Assembly: GCA_937883755.1 (NCBI GenBank)
Contig: CAKZYA010000019.1
Location: 1-52,261, forward strand
Source of the DNA: an uncultured Flammeovirgaceae bacterium
Lineage (GTDB): Bacteria; Bacteroidota; Bacteroidia; Cytophagales; Cyclobacteriaceae
Direction of reading: 5' to 3'
DNA: 52,261 nt
Shown: piece by piece, positions 41,461 through 51,600 of the stretch
Layout of the letters: every line of letters begins with the position of its first letter
Position numbering within the stretch: position 1 is the first letter of the stretch
The notes under the pieces: model-generated
The model's database searches: none
What the model was told of the DNA's origin: nothing
Seen by the model: the letters and a program-made list of their open reading frames with translations, nothing else
Position numbers and translations under genes: made by a program

Positions 41461-42669
41461 ATGGATTTGATTTTTATTAGCATGTCAAGCTGGGATAATG
41501 ACATTTCTTCAGCAGCATTATCCTTAGCTAAAGAATTCTCTAAACAACACCGGGTATTTTATTTCGATAACCCCTTCACTGTTAAAGATTTTATTGCTGA
41601 TTTCCAGCAACCCAAAATTAGAACCCGGCTTAAGCGTTTCTTTTCTACAAAACATCGTTATCAACACTTACCAACTCTCGGCGCTAAATTTTATGCAGTA
41701 ACTCCATCGCTAACATTACCCATTAACTTTTTACCTAAAGGGAGCTGGTTATACCGATTTTTTCTACGGAAGAATCGCCGAATTATTCAAAAGAATTTAC
41801 AGTCTCTACTTCAGCATTACGACGTTCGTCACTATATCTTTTTCAACTCTTTTAATCCATTTTATCACGCAATTCTTCCCAAAGACCAATTGCCAGCCTT
41901 CGCTGTCTACCAGTCACGCGATGATATAAGTCAGGTCACTTACGGGGCAAAACACGGGGTTCAACTAGAAAAGGAAGCCATTCAGGAATCTGATATTGCC
42001 TTTGCTACCTCTAAAGAATTAGCACGAAAGCTTCAATCATTAACCCAATGCCCAGTACACCATTTACCAAATGCGGTAGACCTTAACTCTTTTCCCTACC
42101 CTCCACCTAATAATGAAAAACCTTCTGAAATTGCTTCTGTTAAAGAAGAAATCGTCTGCTTTGTTGGCAACTTAGACCAGCGAGTGGATTATCCTCTTTT
42201 ATTCAAGATAGCCCGGAATCACCCCGATAAACTATTGTTAATCATAGGCCCCAGAAACGACCAAGGCTATCATCAGTTAGACTTTAGTAGCTTGCCAAAT
42301 ATTTTATTCATCGGCCCTAAGCCCCACCATCAGCTTCACCACTACCTACAGTTTGTCTCCTGTACTATCATTCCTTTCGTGAAGACTACACTGACCGCAA
42401 GTATATATCCTCTAAAAATTAACGAGTACCTAGCAATGGGAAAACCGGTAGTCACTACTGACTTTTCTAAAGATGTACTTTCTTTCAAAGATATCTGCCA
42501 TATTTCTTCCGACCATGCTTCTTTCTCTCAATTAATTACCTACGCTGTTATCCAAGCTAATGACAATGACTTAGTTCAACAGCGAGTTTCCTTTGCCCAG
42601 CAAAATAGCTGGAAAGCCCGAGTTGTCTCCTTCTGGGAAACGGTAAAATCCTCACTGAATCATTTCTGA
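41461..42669 (+). CDS. glycosyltransferase (GT-B, TuaH-like)
   Basis: 402 residues from ATG 41461 (an in-frame TTG at 41455 is less likely). The N-terminus LIFISMSSWDNDISSAALSL and SKQHRVFYFDNPF resemble TuaH-like glycosyltransferases; the donor domain shows VCFVGNLDQRVDYPLLFK, KLLLIIGP, FIGPKPHHQLHHYLQ and LKINEYLAMGKPVVTTDF. Adds one sugar to the lipid-linked repeat unit. Convergent with the 552-residue membrane protein with a 10-bp overlap. Confidence 0.85.
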   Translation: MDLIFISMSSWDNDISSAALSLAKEFSKQHRVFYFDNPFTVKDFIADFQQPKIRTRLKRFFSTKHRYQHLPTLGAKFYAVTPSLTLPINFLPKGSWLYRFFLRKNRRIIQKNLQSLLQHYDVRHYIFFNSFNPFYHAILPKDQLPAFAVYQSRDDISQVTYGAKHGVQLEKEAIQESDIAFATSKELARKLQSLTQCPVHHLPNAVDLNSFPYPPPNNEKPSEIASVKEEIVCFVGNLDQRVDYPLLFKIARNHPDKLLLIIGPRNDQGYHQLDFSSLPNILFIGPKPHHQLHHYLQFVSCTIIPFVKTTLTASIYPLKINEYLAMGKPVVTTDFSKDVLSFKDICHISSDHASFSQLITYAVIQANDNDLVQQRVSFAQQNSWKARVVSFWETVKSSLNHF

Positions 42670-44318
42670 TTTCTTATATAAACCTCAACGTGGGCGTTAT
42701 GCTTTATTCTGGGGGCTAAAAAACGGTCAATCATTTTGTAATTCTGCTGCAAACAATTTTGCACCTGTTCGGGATAAAAATTATTCAGGTTGGGAATTGT
42801 TTCAAACAATACCAAATCATATTCTTGCTGCTCTATTTTCTTGCAAAACATATCTACTTCCCGATCAAACATAGAAACTCCGTAGTGAAACCATAATGGA
42901 TAATCAGTCCCGGTTTCTAGTGTATAATCCAGAATCTGGGCTAATGGTGTTAGCTCAGACATATTCAATGCCCTCAGCTTTCCTCCTTTCTGCTGAACTA
43001 CCTCGAGACTCTCTATATTCTTTATACCCTGAATAGTTTCTTCAGGCAATTTTACATCCTCAAATACTTCATAGTCTGACTCCACCCAATTGGCTCGGGT
43101 TGGTTGTTCTTCATCATCACTAGCCGACCAAGAACTTTTAGAAATGACATTTTCGCTACTTTGCTGGGATAATATCTTTCGGAAGACTCGGTTAGTATAC
43201 AGCCAGTAGTCCCCTGAAAAACAAAAGAATGTCAAAAAAATTGAAAGTAACACCCCGACTACGCTATTCCATTGGAAAAGGGTATTACCAGCCAGAAATA
43301 ACAGCATAGCGATAGCAAAGCTATGAAAGTAGACATTTACATTATGCGGAATATAGCTGGTTACCTGAATGAGTAAGGCTTGCCCTAGTATACCGAAACT
43401 AAGCAGGGCAAACATAACCATTTTCTCATCTTGCCAGAAACTAACCCAACTACGATAGCGATATATTAGGAGAGTTAGTATTAAAGCCAAGTATAGTTTG
43501 ATAACCAGGGAACCCCCAAAAATATCACCCAGGAAATCGTATAGATTGATGCGGGAATAATGGGGCGGCTGACCAAAATTGAACCAATAGCTAAAATCAT
43601 GGGATAGAAATGGAACAATAAATAGTGCTCCCCAAAGAGTACCACTCACTACGTAGCTACCTAATAGCTGCCACTTACGGTGTCTATACGTATAAAGTAG
43701 TGCTAGTGCTGACACTAGCATGAGTGTTAAACCACCACCATCTTGCTTAGTAAAAATGGACAGTACAACAAACAGCGTAGATAGAGCTATAAACAAATGA
43801 GTTTTCCAATGCTGAAAACGATAACAGCCTAGCAATAGCATCTGAACTGCTAACAGCTCGTACACAAAGACCATATTGTTATACCAGGGCCAAAAATTGA
43901 CTAGCACATACGTGAGCCCCATTACCAACAATACTATTATTCTACGATCAGCTCCTAACCCCAAAGTTTTTATAATGGATCGAAACGAAATAAAGGTAAT
44001 AGCATTGATAAATACCTGAGCTTTAATCAGAGTAATCATTTGAGGGCCAAACAGCTTAAAAAATAATGCAGGAATGATCCAAAAACCAAAACCCAGGGGC
44101 ATACCAAAATCACGAAAGGGTATTTGGCCTTCAGCCAAGCGATACGCCCCCTCCCAGGCAAGAAACAGATTGATTCTGAAGGGAAATTTTACAAATAACG
44201 GAATGACACAGAAACCAACAATGAGTAGCCATTCGCCCCACTGCCAATAGTGTTCACTAATGGTTGTGAATAAGAGTTTGGGCTTCTGTTTTTGACGTAC
44301 TACAGTATTATTATTCAT
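42660..44318 (-). CDS. multi-spanning membrane protein, GT-C-like
   Basis: 552 residues with about 11 transmembrane helices followed by a soluble C-terminal domain of about 160 residues (EDVKLPEETIQGI to NAHVEVYIRN). The N-terminal part has AWEGAYRLAEGQIPFRDFG, as in GT-C glycosyltransferases that use polyprenyl-phosphate sugars, where the acidic residue after the first helix is catalytic. I cannot assign a family. It overlaps the 3' end of the upstream gene by 8 bp, so both are coupled. Confidence 0.65.
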   Translation of the reverse strand: MNNNTVVRQKQKPKLLFTTISEHYWQWGEWLLIVGFCVIPLFVKFPFRINLFLAWEGAYRLAEGQIPFRDFGMPLGFGFWIIPALFFKLFGPQMITLIKAQVFINAITFISFRSIIKTLGLGADRRIIVLLVMGLTYVLVNFWPWYNNMVFVYELLAVQMLLLGCYRFQHWKTHLFIALSTLFVVLSIFTKQDGGGLTLMLVSALALLYTYRHRKWQLLGSYVVSGTLWGALFIVPFLSHDFSYWFNFGQPPHYSRINLYDFLGDIFGGSLVIKLYLALILTLLIYRYRSWVSFWQDEKMVMFALLSFGILGQALLIQVTSYIPHNVNVYFHSFAIAMLLFLAGNTLFQWNSVVGVLLSIFLTFFCFSGDYWLYTNRVFRKILSQQSSENVISKSSWSASDDEEQPTRANWVESDYEVFEDVKLPEETIQGIKNIESLEVVQQKGGKLRALNMSELTPLAQILDYTLETGTDYPLWFHYGVSMFDREVDMFCKKIEQQEYDLVLFETIPNLNNFYPEQVQNCLQQNYKMIDRFLAPRIKHNAHVEVYIRNQK

Positions 44319-45516
44319 GAAAATTTAGACTAAGTGTACGTTGCCTATGAGCAACCCCAATAAGCAGTAATATTGCGACCGTTATCGTAGTCATTACTAA
44401 CCCTATTGTTAGCCAAATAAGCACTGGAATATCATGCTGGGTAATTGCTAGAAGAGCATCCTGATTTTTAAAGATAAAATAGTACCCTACACCAGCGAGC
44501 AAAATTAATCCTGTAATGCCTCTAATGTAGCCTTTAGAATTTATGGCTGATCTTAATTGATCTTGATAGGCTTTTATAAAAACTAATGATAAGCTAATCA
44601 CCCATGGAAACCCTAGATAAAGAAGTCTAATTTCGTTATAAATTCCACCTAAAAAGGTAGTAACTATAATCAAGGTCAACGCCCAGGGTGCGGATCTTGC
44701 CAACATCTGAACTCTCTCATTCATATTTTTAGAGCTTTCTTTTCGTAAGACGAGTTTTCGCCCTCCTAACCACAATATCCATAGCGGACCAAAAGTAATA
44801 AAAGCAAATACCACGACCTGTGCTGGGTTGGCTAAGTTCCATTTGAACCCCTCCAGGGGGTCATAGGCTGCTTTATTCGTTTCTACCAGTATCCGTAGGG
44901 CAAGCCAGGCTACTATAGGAAGTGATGCTAAGAATGCTCGCTTCCAGAATGAAAAATCTTTGACAAAGAACAGGAATATAAAGGGCAAAATCAGCAAAGT
45001 CTCCCGACACAGAACACCAATCAAACAAATACTAAAGAACCAAACGTACTGTTTTCTCAATAGAAAAAGTAACCCCAGACATAGAATGAGATATGCTAAT
45101 GTATCTTCGCGTGTATGTACTGGCAGAGTATAGGCCAGTAGTAAAGGAGGTAGTAATAAGAAAATGATTACCCCCGTTAATGAAAGTCGACGGGAAAACC
45201 TTAATTCCAGCAAAAGTTGGAAGAATGCTAAAGCTGCCCCAATAAAAAAAATTAGACTTATTGATACATAAGACCAATAAAAGGCTGTGTTCTCTCCTCG
45301 GGTAGCCGTCCATGCGGACAGCACAATAGCCGGAAAAAGTATTCGGTACTCAAAAGGAGCTTTTTTATTTAAATGCCATTCGTGTAACGCGTCAGCTGGA
45401 GCAGCAATCTCATCACCTAATGACTGATAAGATGACAGGTAGCCATTCAGTAGCATATTGCTAACTATGAACACCAGACAAGCAAAAACAACAATGATCA
45501 ATCTATCTTTTATCAT
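44311..45516 (-). CDS. multi-spanning membrane protein, GT-C/mannosyltransferase-like
   Basis: 401 residues, about 10 transmembrane helices. First loop with the HLNKKAPFEYRILFPAIVL pattern, then HTREDTLAYLILCLGLLFLL and GVLCRETLLILPFIFLFF. The sequence style (aromatic loop, YRILFP, RETLLILP) fits EpsG/GT-C-like proteins of Bacteroidota polysaccharide loci. Role inferred only from topology and place. Its start is 30 bp from the acyltransferase gene that precedes it in the same orientation. Confidence 0.6.
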   Translation of the reverse strand: MIKDRLIIVVFACLVFIVSNMLLNGYLSSYQSLGDEIAAPADALHEWHLNKKAPFEYRILFPAIVLSAWTATRGENTAFYWSYVSISLIFFIGAALAFFQLLLELRFSRRLSLTGVIIFLLLPPLLLAYTLPVHTREDTLAYLILCLGLLFLLRKQYVWFFSICLIGVLCRETLLILPFIFLFFVKDFSFWKRAFLASLPIVAWLALRILVETNKAAYDPLEGFKWNLANPAQVVVFAFITFGPLWILWLGGRKLVLRKESSKNMNERVQMLARSAPWALTLIIVTTFLGGIYNEIRLLYLGFPWVISLSLVFIKAYQDQLRSAINSKGYIRGITGLILLAGVGYYFIFKNQDALLAITQHDIPVLIWLTIGLVMTTITVAILLLIGVAHRQRTLSLNFHE

Positions 45517-45545
45517 CCAATTTCAAGAATAGACCCTAATAAACT

Positions 45546-46666
45546 CTAACAACCAATCAAATAGCGACTTTTCTTTCCTGTAACTATCTTGACCAACCAA
45601 ACAATCACCAAACAAATAATAATGATTAAACCGACGTGCCCTAGGTATACTATGCTATTAAAAATAATATCTATATTCACCCTGGCGACTATAATTTCTA
45701 CAAACCGGATCAAGTACAGGTGAACGAAGAATATTCCGAAACTACAGGTAGCTAGTACCCCCCAAATACCTGCTTTTATATGCCGTAAACGGTGAAGCAA
45801 TAGCATGAAGATAATGCAGAGGAAAGATGCCTTTAATTTACCAAGGTTGAATAGGTAAGCATTGTCCTTTAGATCTTCACCATAGGCGTATGACTTACCT
45901 ATTGCTAGTATATCGAGTATTTCTAGACACGTGATTGCACTGTAAAATACAACCAGAGGAATAAGTAAGTGGTATCCTTTACTCAAGATTGATTCCCGAT
46001 AGCGACTCGCCCACATGCCAAATATATAGATAGGCAGGAAATACAAAAATGACTCAACGATTGAAGAGTTGTAACCAAACCGATATAGAAAGCAGCCTGC
46101 TAAAAATATTATTGGGAAAAGGTAACGATAAAACCAGGAGAGCCGATCTAAAAATAGTAATACTGGAGCTATAAGATAGATTAGGGTAATCATGGGAATA
46201 AACCAGAACGGGCCAAAGTGCTTGCCTGTAATCAACATGAATACTACTTGAACTAGCCAGTTACTTTCCTCAATAGCCGATGGCATCCAGGGAAAGTTAG
46301 ATGCTGAAAAATAAAACTTATCTATAATTGCTGGTATTGAGGCAAGTATATAAGGAAGAATAACATAAGCTATTTTTTTTTTAAGTAGACCTTAAAATTA
46401 AAGTCATTATGGTGGTGATTAGCATTGAGGTGCTGAAATAAAAATCCGGCAATAAAAACGAAAAGCACTGTTCCATACACCACTAATGAATTACAGATTC
46501 TTTTCTCTAGAATATTGTCTCCCCAACCAAATGAACTCAAGCAATGAAAAGCTACGATATACAAAATAGCTATTCCCCGAAAATTATGAATATACGGAAG
46601 AAACTGACTCTTACGTTTACTGTCGTCAATATTGGCAACACTTTTTGAGTTGTCTAACGTAATCAT
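45546..46666 (-). pseudogene. acyltransferase-3 family membrane protein, split by a frameshift in an A10 tract
   Basis: The N-terminal part (from ATG 46666) has the family start HNFRGIAILYIVAFHCLSSFG and ends at TAG 46370-46372 right after a run of ten A on the coding strand (46373-46382). One base gained, or a -1 slip, restores the frame and continues IAYVILPYILASIPAII to the remaining helices (PFWFIPMITLIYLIAPVL, TCSFGIFFVHLYLIRFVE), ending at 45546. The intact protein would be a 10-helix O-acyltransferase that acylates sugars. The frameshift may be real, phase-variable, transcriptionally repaired or a sequencing error. Confidence 0.75.
46373..46382. other. T10 homopolymer (A10 on coding strand) at the acyltransferase frameshift
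   Basis: Ten consecutive T. This is the exact place where the acyltransferase frame is lost; adding one A on the coding strand would restore it. Confidence 0.9.
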
Positions 46667-47115
46667 ACTAGTGGTTGAAGGTTGCTGTAATATATGCTGG
46701 AGAAGGGATTACTACAAGCTCTTTTATACGGATGATAGAGTTTCACATATCGTATTGGCTTGGTTTCATCCATCTTGTTGAGGAAGAAGTCGGTAGAAAG
46801 CAAAAAAGTAGCTAATATCTGTTCTTCATACTGTAAATATTTGTATCGATATGGTAGTATCTGTTTTCCTATACTTCCCACTAGAAAGTGAGTCCGGATA
46901 AACCACTCCTTACTAAAACCAAACTGGGTTATTGCTTTTTCTTCTCTAACGTCTGCGATAAAACTCGAGAGCACATCTTCATTAATTGGTAAATAAGAGA
47001 GCTCCTGCCGAATTATCTTTTCCACCACATCGTAAAAATCCGTGAATACCAAGTAAGTGGTTCCAGCAACAGCTCCAGCTCCTCCAATTATCTTGATAAA
47101 GTTTCTCCGGTTCAT
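46663..47115 (-). CDS. Tat-exported gluconate 2-dehydrogenase subunit 3-like protein
   Basis: ATG 47115 gives NRRNFIKIIGGAGAVAG, a Tat signal; the longer in-frame start at 47208 would lie inside the upstream gene. 150 residues. The rest (LPINEDVLSSFIADVREE, EEQILATFLLSTDFFLN) fits gluconate 2-dehydrogenase subunit 3-like small subunits. It starts 10 bp after the GMC dehydrogenase stop, its natural partner, and overlaps the acyltransferase start by 4 nt. No cytochrome subunit is present. Confidence 0.72.
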   Translation of the reverse strand: MNRRNFIKIIGGAGAVAGTTYLVFTDFYDVVEKIIRQELSYLPINEDVLSSFIADVREEKAITQFGFSKEWFIRTHFLVGSIGKQILPYRYKYLQYEEQILATFLLSTDFFLNKMDETKPIRYVKLYHPYKRACSNPFSSIYYSNLQPLV

Positions 47116-47125
47116 AGGTTCGTAT

Positions 47126-48574
47126 TCACAGATGATCAGCTGCCCTAAGCGATAACGCCGACAGGGTAAGCGTTGGGTTAGCAGCCGAAATTGTCGGATA
47201 TACCCCACTACCTAGTACTAATAAATTTCGATATTGATGATGTATTAAATTTGCATCAACTACACCTTCGTCAGGGTTTTTACTCATCCGGGTAGTAGAG
47301 CAAATATGAGCCTCCGTTTTCTGAATATAACTATCCTTTATCACCTTTTCTACTGGAAGTACACTGAAGAACTTCTCAATGTCTGTACTCAGCTGGTCTA
47401 TTGCTCGCAAAGTATAGGATGAATGCCCTTCAAAATTGACCTTAGGTAAAAATAAATCATCTGAAGGCATCACCTTATTACCATCGTCAGGAATATCTTC
47501 ATACACAAACTTAAATTTGGAAAGCATTCGCCATTTTCCTCGTTCATTGCGAATGTACGGCAAGTTATGATGCTCAATCAAACAGGCGGCTCTATCCTTT
47601 CGATGACCTCCATCGTACATCATGAATCCATTAGCAGGAATAACCGACCCTCCCCCTACGTTCTCTAGTCCGTCGTAGTGTAAATAGACGTACACACCGG
47701 CTTGCTCACACAGCCCTCGTCCAGTATTTTTATTAGCATCTCCTGAATTGAGAAGAATGTGAGCGTTAAAGATGGCATTAGCCCCTAAAGCGATAATTTC
47801 CCCATGGGCTTCCTTTCGTTTCCCGTCTATTTCATATAGTACTGAACGAGCTACATTTCCTGATAGATCTAAACCGTAAACTTTTGCTCCTAGTAGTACT
47901 TCAATATCAGCCTTTTCATATAAGTACGCTAGTGTGTTCTCAATAGTGAACTTAGCATTGACCGGGCAGAGATTACAAACAGCACTACTACAACAGGCTG
48001 CCCTTTTTCCTACAGCCTGACTAGCTCGAGCCGTAGGCTGGCTGATGTACAAATTTCCGTATTCTTTTTGTAGTATTTGATCTACTGAAGAAAGTTGGTG
48101 GGGTGGAAGGGGATATTTACCTTTTTTGGGAAAAGGAGTTGCATCGGGTCCTGACACAGACATAATTTCCTCAGCCTCTTCATAGTAAGTTTCTAGATCA
48201 GTATATGATAACGGCCAGTCCTCACCTACGCCATACGTTGATTTTAGCTTGAAATCACTCGGCATAAACCGGGGCGTACACCCTGTCCAGCAATTAGAAC
48301 TCCCTCCGAAGTTAGGATCAAATACCCACTCTTTTTCGGGTGTTTCATTAATAATTGCTTTCCGAGCACTTTTCCAACTTATACCATTGTAAGTGTCGTC
48401 AGTTTGTTTAAAGTGTAGTCTTTCTCTATGAGTAAACTTTACCCCCCTTTCCAATACCAAAACCTTAACTGGCTGCTCTTTCTTCTCTAAATATTTTTTT
48501 AGAAAGAAAGAGGAGGCAAAACCAGTACCAACTAAGATCAGATCGAAACTCTCCGATTGGGCTTGAACTACCAT
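47126..48574 (-). CDS. GMC family FAD-dependent oxidoreductase
   Basis: 482 residues. FAD motif VGTGFASSFF (15-24), a GGSSNCWTGCTPR loop, a CCSSAVCNLCPVNAKF Cys segment and a C-terminal domain ending HICSTTRMS, then VLGSGVYPTISAANPTLT, with the active-site His and Asn typical of the family. With the small Tat subunit it resembles membrane-bound gluconate or fructose dehydrogenases; the large subunit has no signal and may travel by Tat in complex with its partner. Placed in the polysaccharide locus, it may oxidise an exposed sugar. The acceptor is unknown. Confidence 0.88.
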   Translation of the reverse strand: MVVQAQSESFDLILVGTGFASSFFLKKYLEKKEQPVKVLVLERGVKFTHRERLHFKQTDDTYNGISWKSARKAIINETPEKEWVFDPNFGGSSNCWTGCTPRFMPSDFKLKSTYGVGEDWPLSYTDLETYYEEAEEIMSVSGPDATPFPKKGKYPLPPHQLSSVDQILQKEYGNLYISQPTARASQAVGKRAACCSSAVCNLCPVNAKFTIENTLAYLYEKADIEVLLGAKVYGLDLSGNVARSVLYEIDGKRKEAHGEIIALGANAIFNAHILLNSGDANKNTGRGLCEQAGVYVYLHYDGLENVGGGSVIPANGFMMYDGGHRKDRAACLIEHHNLPYIRNERGKWRMLSKFKFVYEDIPDDGNKVMPSDDLFLPKVNFEGHSSYTLRAIDQLSTDIEKFFSVLPVEKVIKDSYIQKTEAHICSTTRMSKNPDEGVVDANLIHHQYRNLLVLGSGVYPTISAANPTLTLSALSLRAADHL

Positions 48575-48623
48575 TATTTAACCTTAAATGAAAGGGGGCT
48601 TGTTCTATATCCCCCGTAATATA

Positions 48624-51600
48624 TCAATAAACGACTAATCTTTCTTGTACGACTGAAGAACCTTGAGTAATTCTAACAAAATACACTCCACTACCAATAT
48701 CATCTACCATGTCCAACTTTAGTACTTCAACTTCATCTCCGCTTGAGACATATCCTTGACTAAATACTATGTTACCCATAGCGTTAATCAACTCTATTGA
48801 CAATGCTGACTCATCGTTATAATTATTAAGCACAAGCTGAATATTATTATACGTTGCTGGGTTAGGAACTAGCTCAAGGCTGGGTATATTCTGCCCAAAC
48901 TCTTCTATCAACTCTTCATCTGACAGAGATGCTTCTGAAGCAGTTGCAACTCTTGCATTATTGTTAGCAGAATAAGCGTCAACAATCATTGCGTTTAATA
49001 CACCTCGGTTACCACTACCTTTACTTACAGTAATGTCTATTGTTCCAGATGGTGTGGGACTTACTCCAGTAATGGATACAGTTTCAGTGGCGTTACCACT
49101 AACATTCAGAGTTACTGATTGTCCACCAATTCGGTATTCAGCGGTTCGGTTACTTTCGTTAGTGCCACCATAGAAAGTGAAGTCATACATTAATGCCGGA
49201 TTCAGTCCTTCTAATGTCATAGTGACTGGCGACCAGAAATCAACAGAATAATAACTATCCATAACTTCAGAAGGGTAGAGACTACCACCTACTCCGTTGT
49301 TACTACTGCCGTTCCATCGGTCACCACTGGCTGTCGAGGCGAATAATTTCAAGTTAACCCCGGTAGATGCGCCATTCACATCTTTTAGATCATTAATTCT
49401 TGGGTTCTGACTAGTTGCTCGTCCGGTATAGTTCCAGGGGGCTACAAATCGTTGTGGACTGAACCCATCATTACTGAAGTTCACATGAATGGCATACCCG
49501 GCTACTGACCCTGGATCTTGTATTGATATTTCGACCTCATCAGAATCAGTATTTCCATCGTTATCAGTCACCGTCAAAGTGATAATATAATCACCGACTG
49601 TCAAATCTATAGTGGGATTGATGCCCGTTGCCAACTGTGTACCACTCTCTGTCCATACATAGTCAGTTATAGTTCCATCAGCATCCGTTGAGCCACTCCC
49701 ATTCAATGTAATACTCTCGGTACCATTCTCGTCAGAGTCTACTACAATCTGGTCTGAACCAGCATCTGCTACTGGAATAGTGGGTAGAGGCGTATCTACC
49801 GTTATAAGAACCACATCGTTTCCTGTCGCCCCATCATCATCAGTCACCGTCAACGTAATGGTATGACTACCTACACTTAAGTCAACATCGGGGTTCACCC
49901 CAGTTGCAATTTGCGAGCCGTTCTCAACCCACTCATAACTAACGATCGTACCATCACTATCACTAGAGCCACTGCCGTCCAAACTCACCGTCTCACTACC
50001 ACTGTTATCTGTATCGACTACCACTTGGTCTGAACCGGCATCTGCTACTGGTCCTTGATTGACAGGGGTGGAATCAAGAACTGTAATTTGAACATTCTCG
50101 GTATCACTCTGGCCGTCATTATCGGTCACTGTCAGACTGACGGTATACGTACCCGGAGTTGTGTACTGATAGCTCACTTGAGCACCACTACCCGTAGCAC
50201 CTGCTTCCCCAAAGTTCCATGCATAGCTTACAATCGTTCCATCTGTATCCCGAGAAGTGCTACCATCAAAGTTGACTGTCAATGGCGCAATCCCTTCGGT
50301 GGTGCTAGCTATGATAGTCGCTTTCGGGGTACCTGAGCAACCTTCTGGGCCACCCAGTCCCGTAGGCACTGTACCATCCAGATTCAGGTGCAACTTATCT
50401 AACCGAACCCCATTCTCCCGGTAGGCAAACTCAATGGTATTGGTGCCTACTTGCAAGCTAAAAGGCGAATTCGGTACCTGGTTCCAGTTGTACTGTGATC
50501 CTCGGGTAATACCACTTGACCAACGGATCCAGTTACCCCCGTTCACCCGTACCCAATACGAGTCACTAGACGATGAAGGTGCTTGAATTCGGGCGAATAG
50601 ATGATAATTAGCCGCTTGCCCTACTTCTACTTCAAACCGCAATCGGCTATCATTGCCCGTTGGGGGGTTGAAAAAACTGTTAGGTTGTCCAGTCACTACA
50701 GCATATTGACCGCCTGAAGCACTACCATCACTGTTTATCTGCCAATCGCCACCTATCACACTCGCACACTCTGCCTCTATTACAATTTGCCCCGGAACAG
50801 GCTCATCTGAGGTTACTTGAATATCTGTAGTCGCAATATCACTCTGGCCGTCATTATCGGTCACTGTCAGACTGACGGTATACGTACCCGGAGTTGTGTA
50901 CTGATAGCTCACTTGAGCACCACTACCCGTAGCACCTGCTTCCCCAAAGTTCCATGCATAGCTTACAATCGTTCCATCTGTATCCCGAGAAGTGCTACCA
51001 TCAAAGTTGACTGTCAATGGCGCAATCCCTTCGGTGGTGCTAGCTATGATAGTCGCTTTCGGGGTACCTGAGCAACCTTCTGGGCCACCCAGTCCCGTAG
51101 GCACTGTACCATCCAGATTCAGGTGCAACTTATCTAACCGAACCCCATTCTCCCGGTAGGCAAACTCAATGGTATTGGTGCCTACTTGCAAGCTAAAAGG
51201 CGAATTCGGTACCTGGTTCCAGTTGTACTGTGATCCTCGGGTAATACCACTTGACCAACGGATCCAGTTACCCCCGTTCACCCGTACCCAATACGAGTCA
51301 CTAGACGATGAAGGTGCTTGAATTCGGGCGAATAGATGATAATTAGCCGCTTGCCCTACTTCTACTTCAAACCGCAATCGGCTATCATTGCCCGTTGGGG
51401 GGTTGAAAAAACTGTTAGGTTGTCCAGTCACTACAGCATATTGACCGCCTGAAGCACTACCATCACTGTTTATCTGCCAATCGCCACCTATCACACTCGC
51501 ACACTCTGCCTCTATTACGATCTCCGAAGGATTCGTCACTGGACTATTGACCGTAATAACTACATTATCACTTCCCGTTGCCCCATCATCATCAGTTACC

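Noticed and set aside
50055-51071. Two near-identical plus-strand frames (50055-50336 and 50817-51071)
   Set aside because: They are antisense to the duplicated CBM6/PKD modules; their identity only reflects the DNA duplication.
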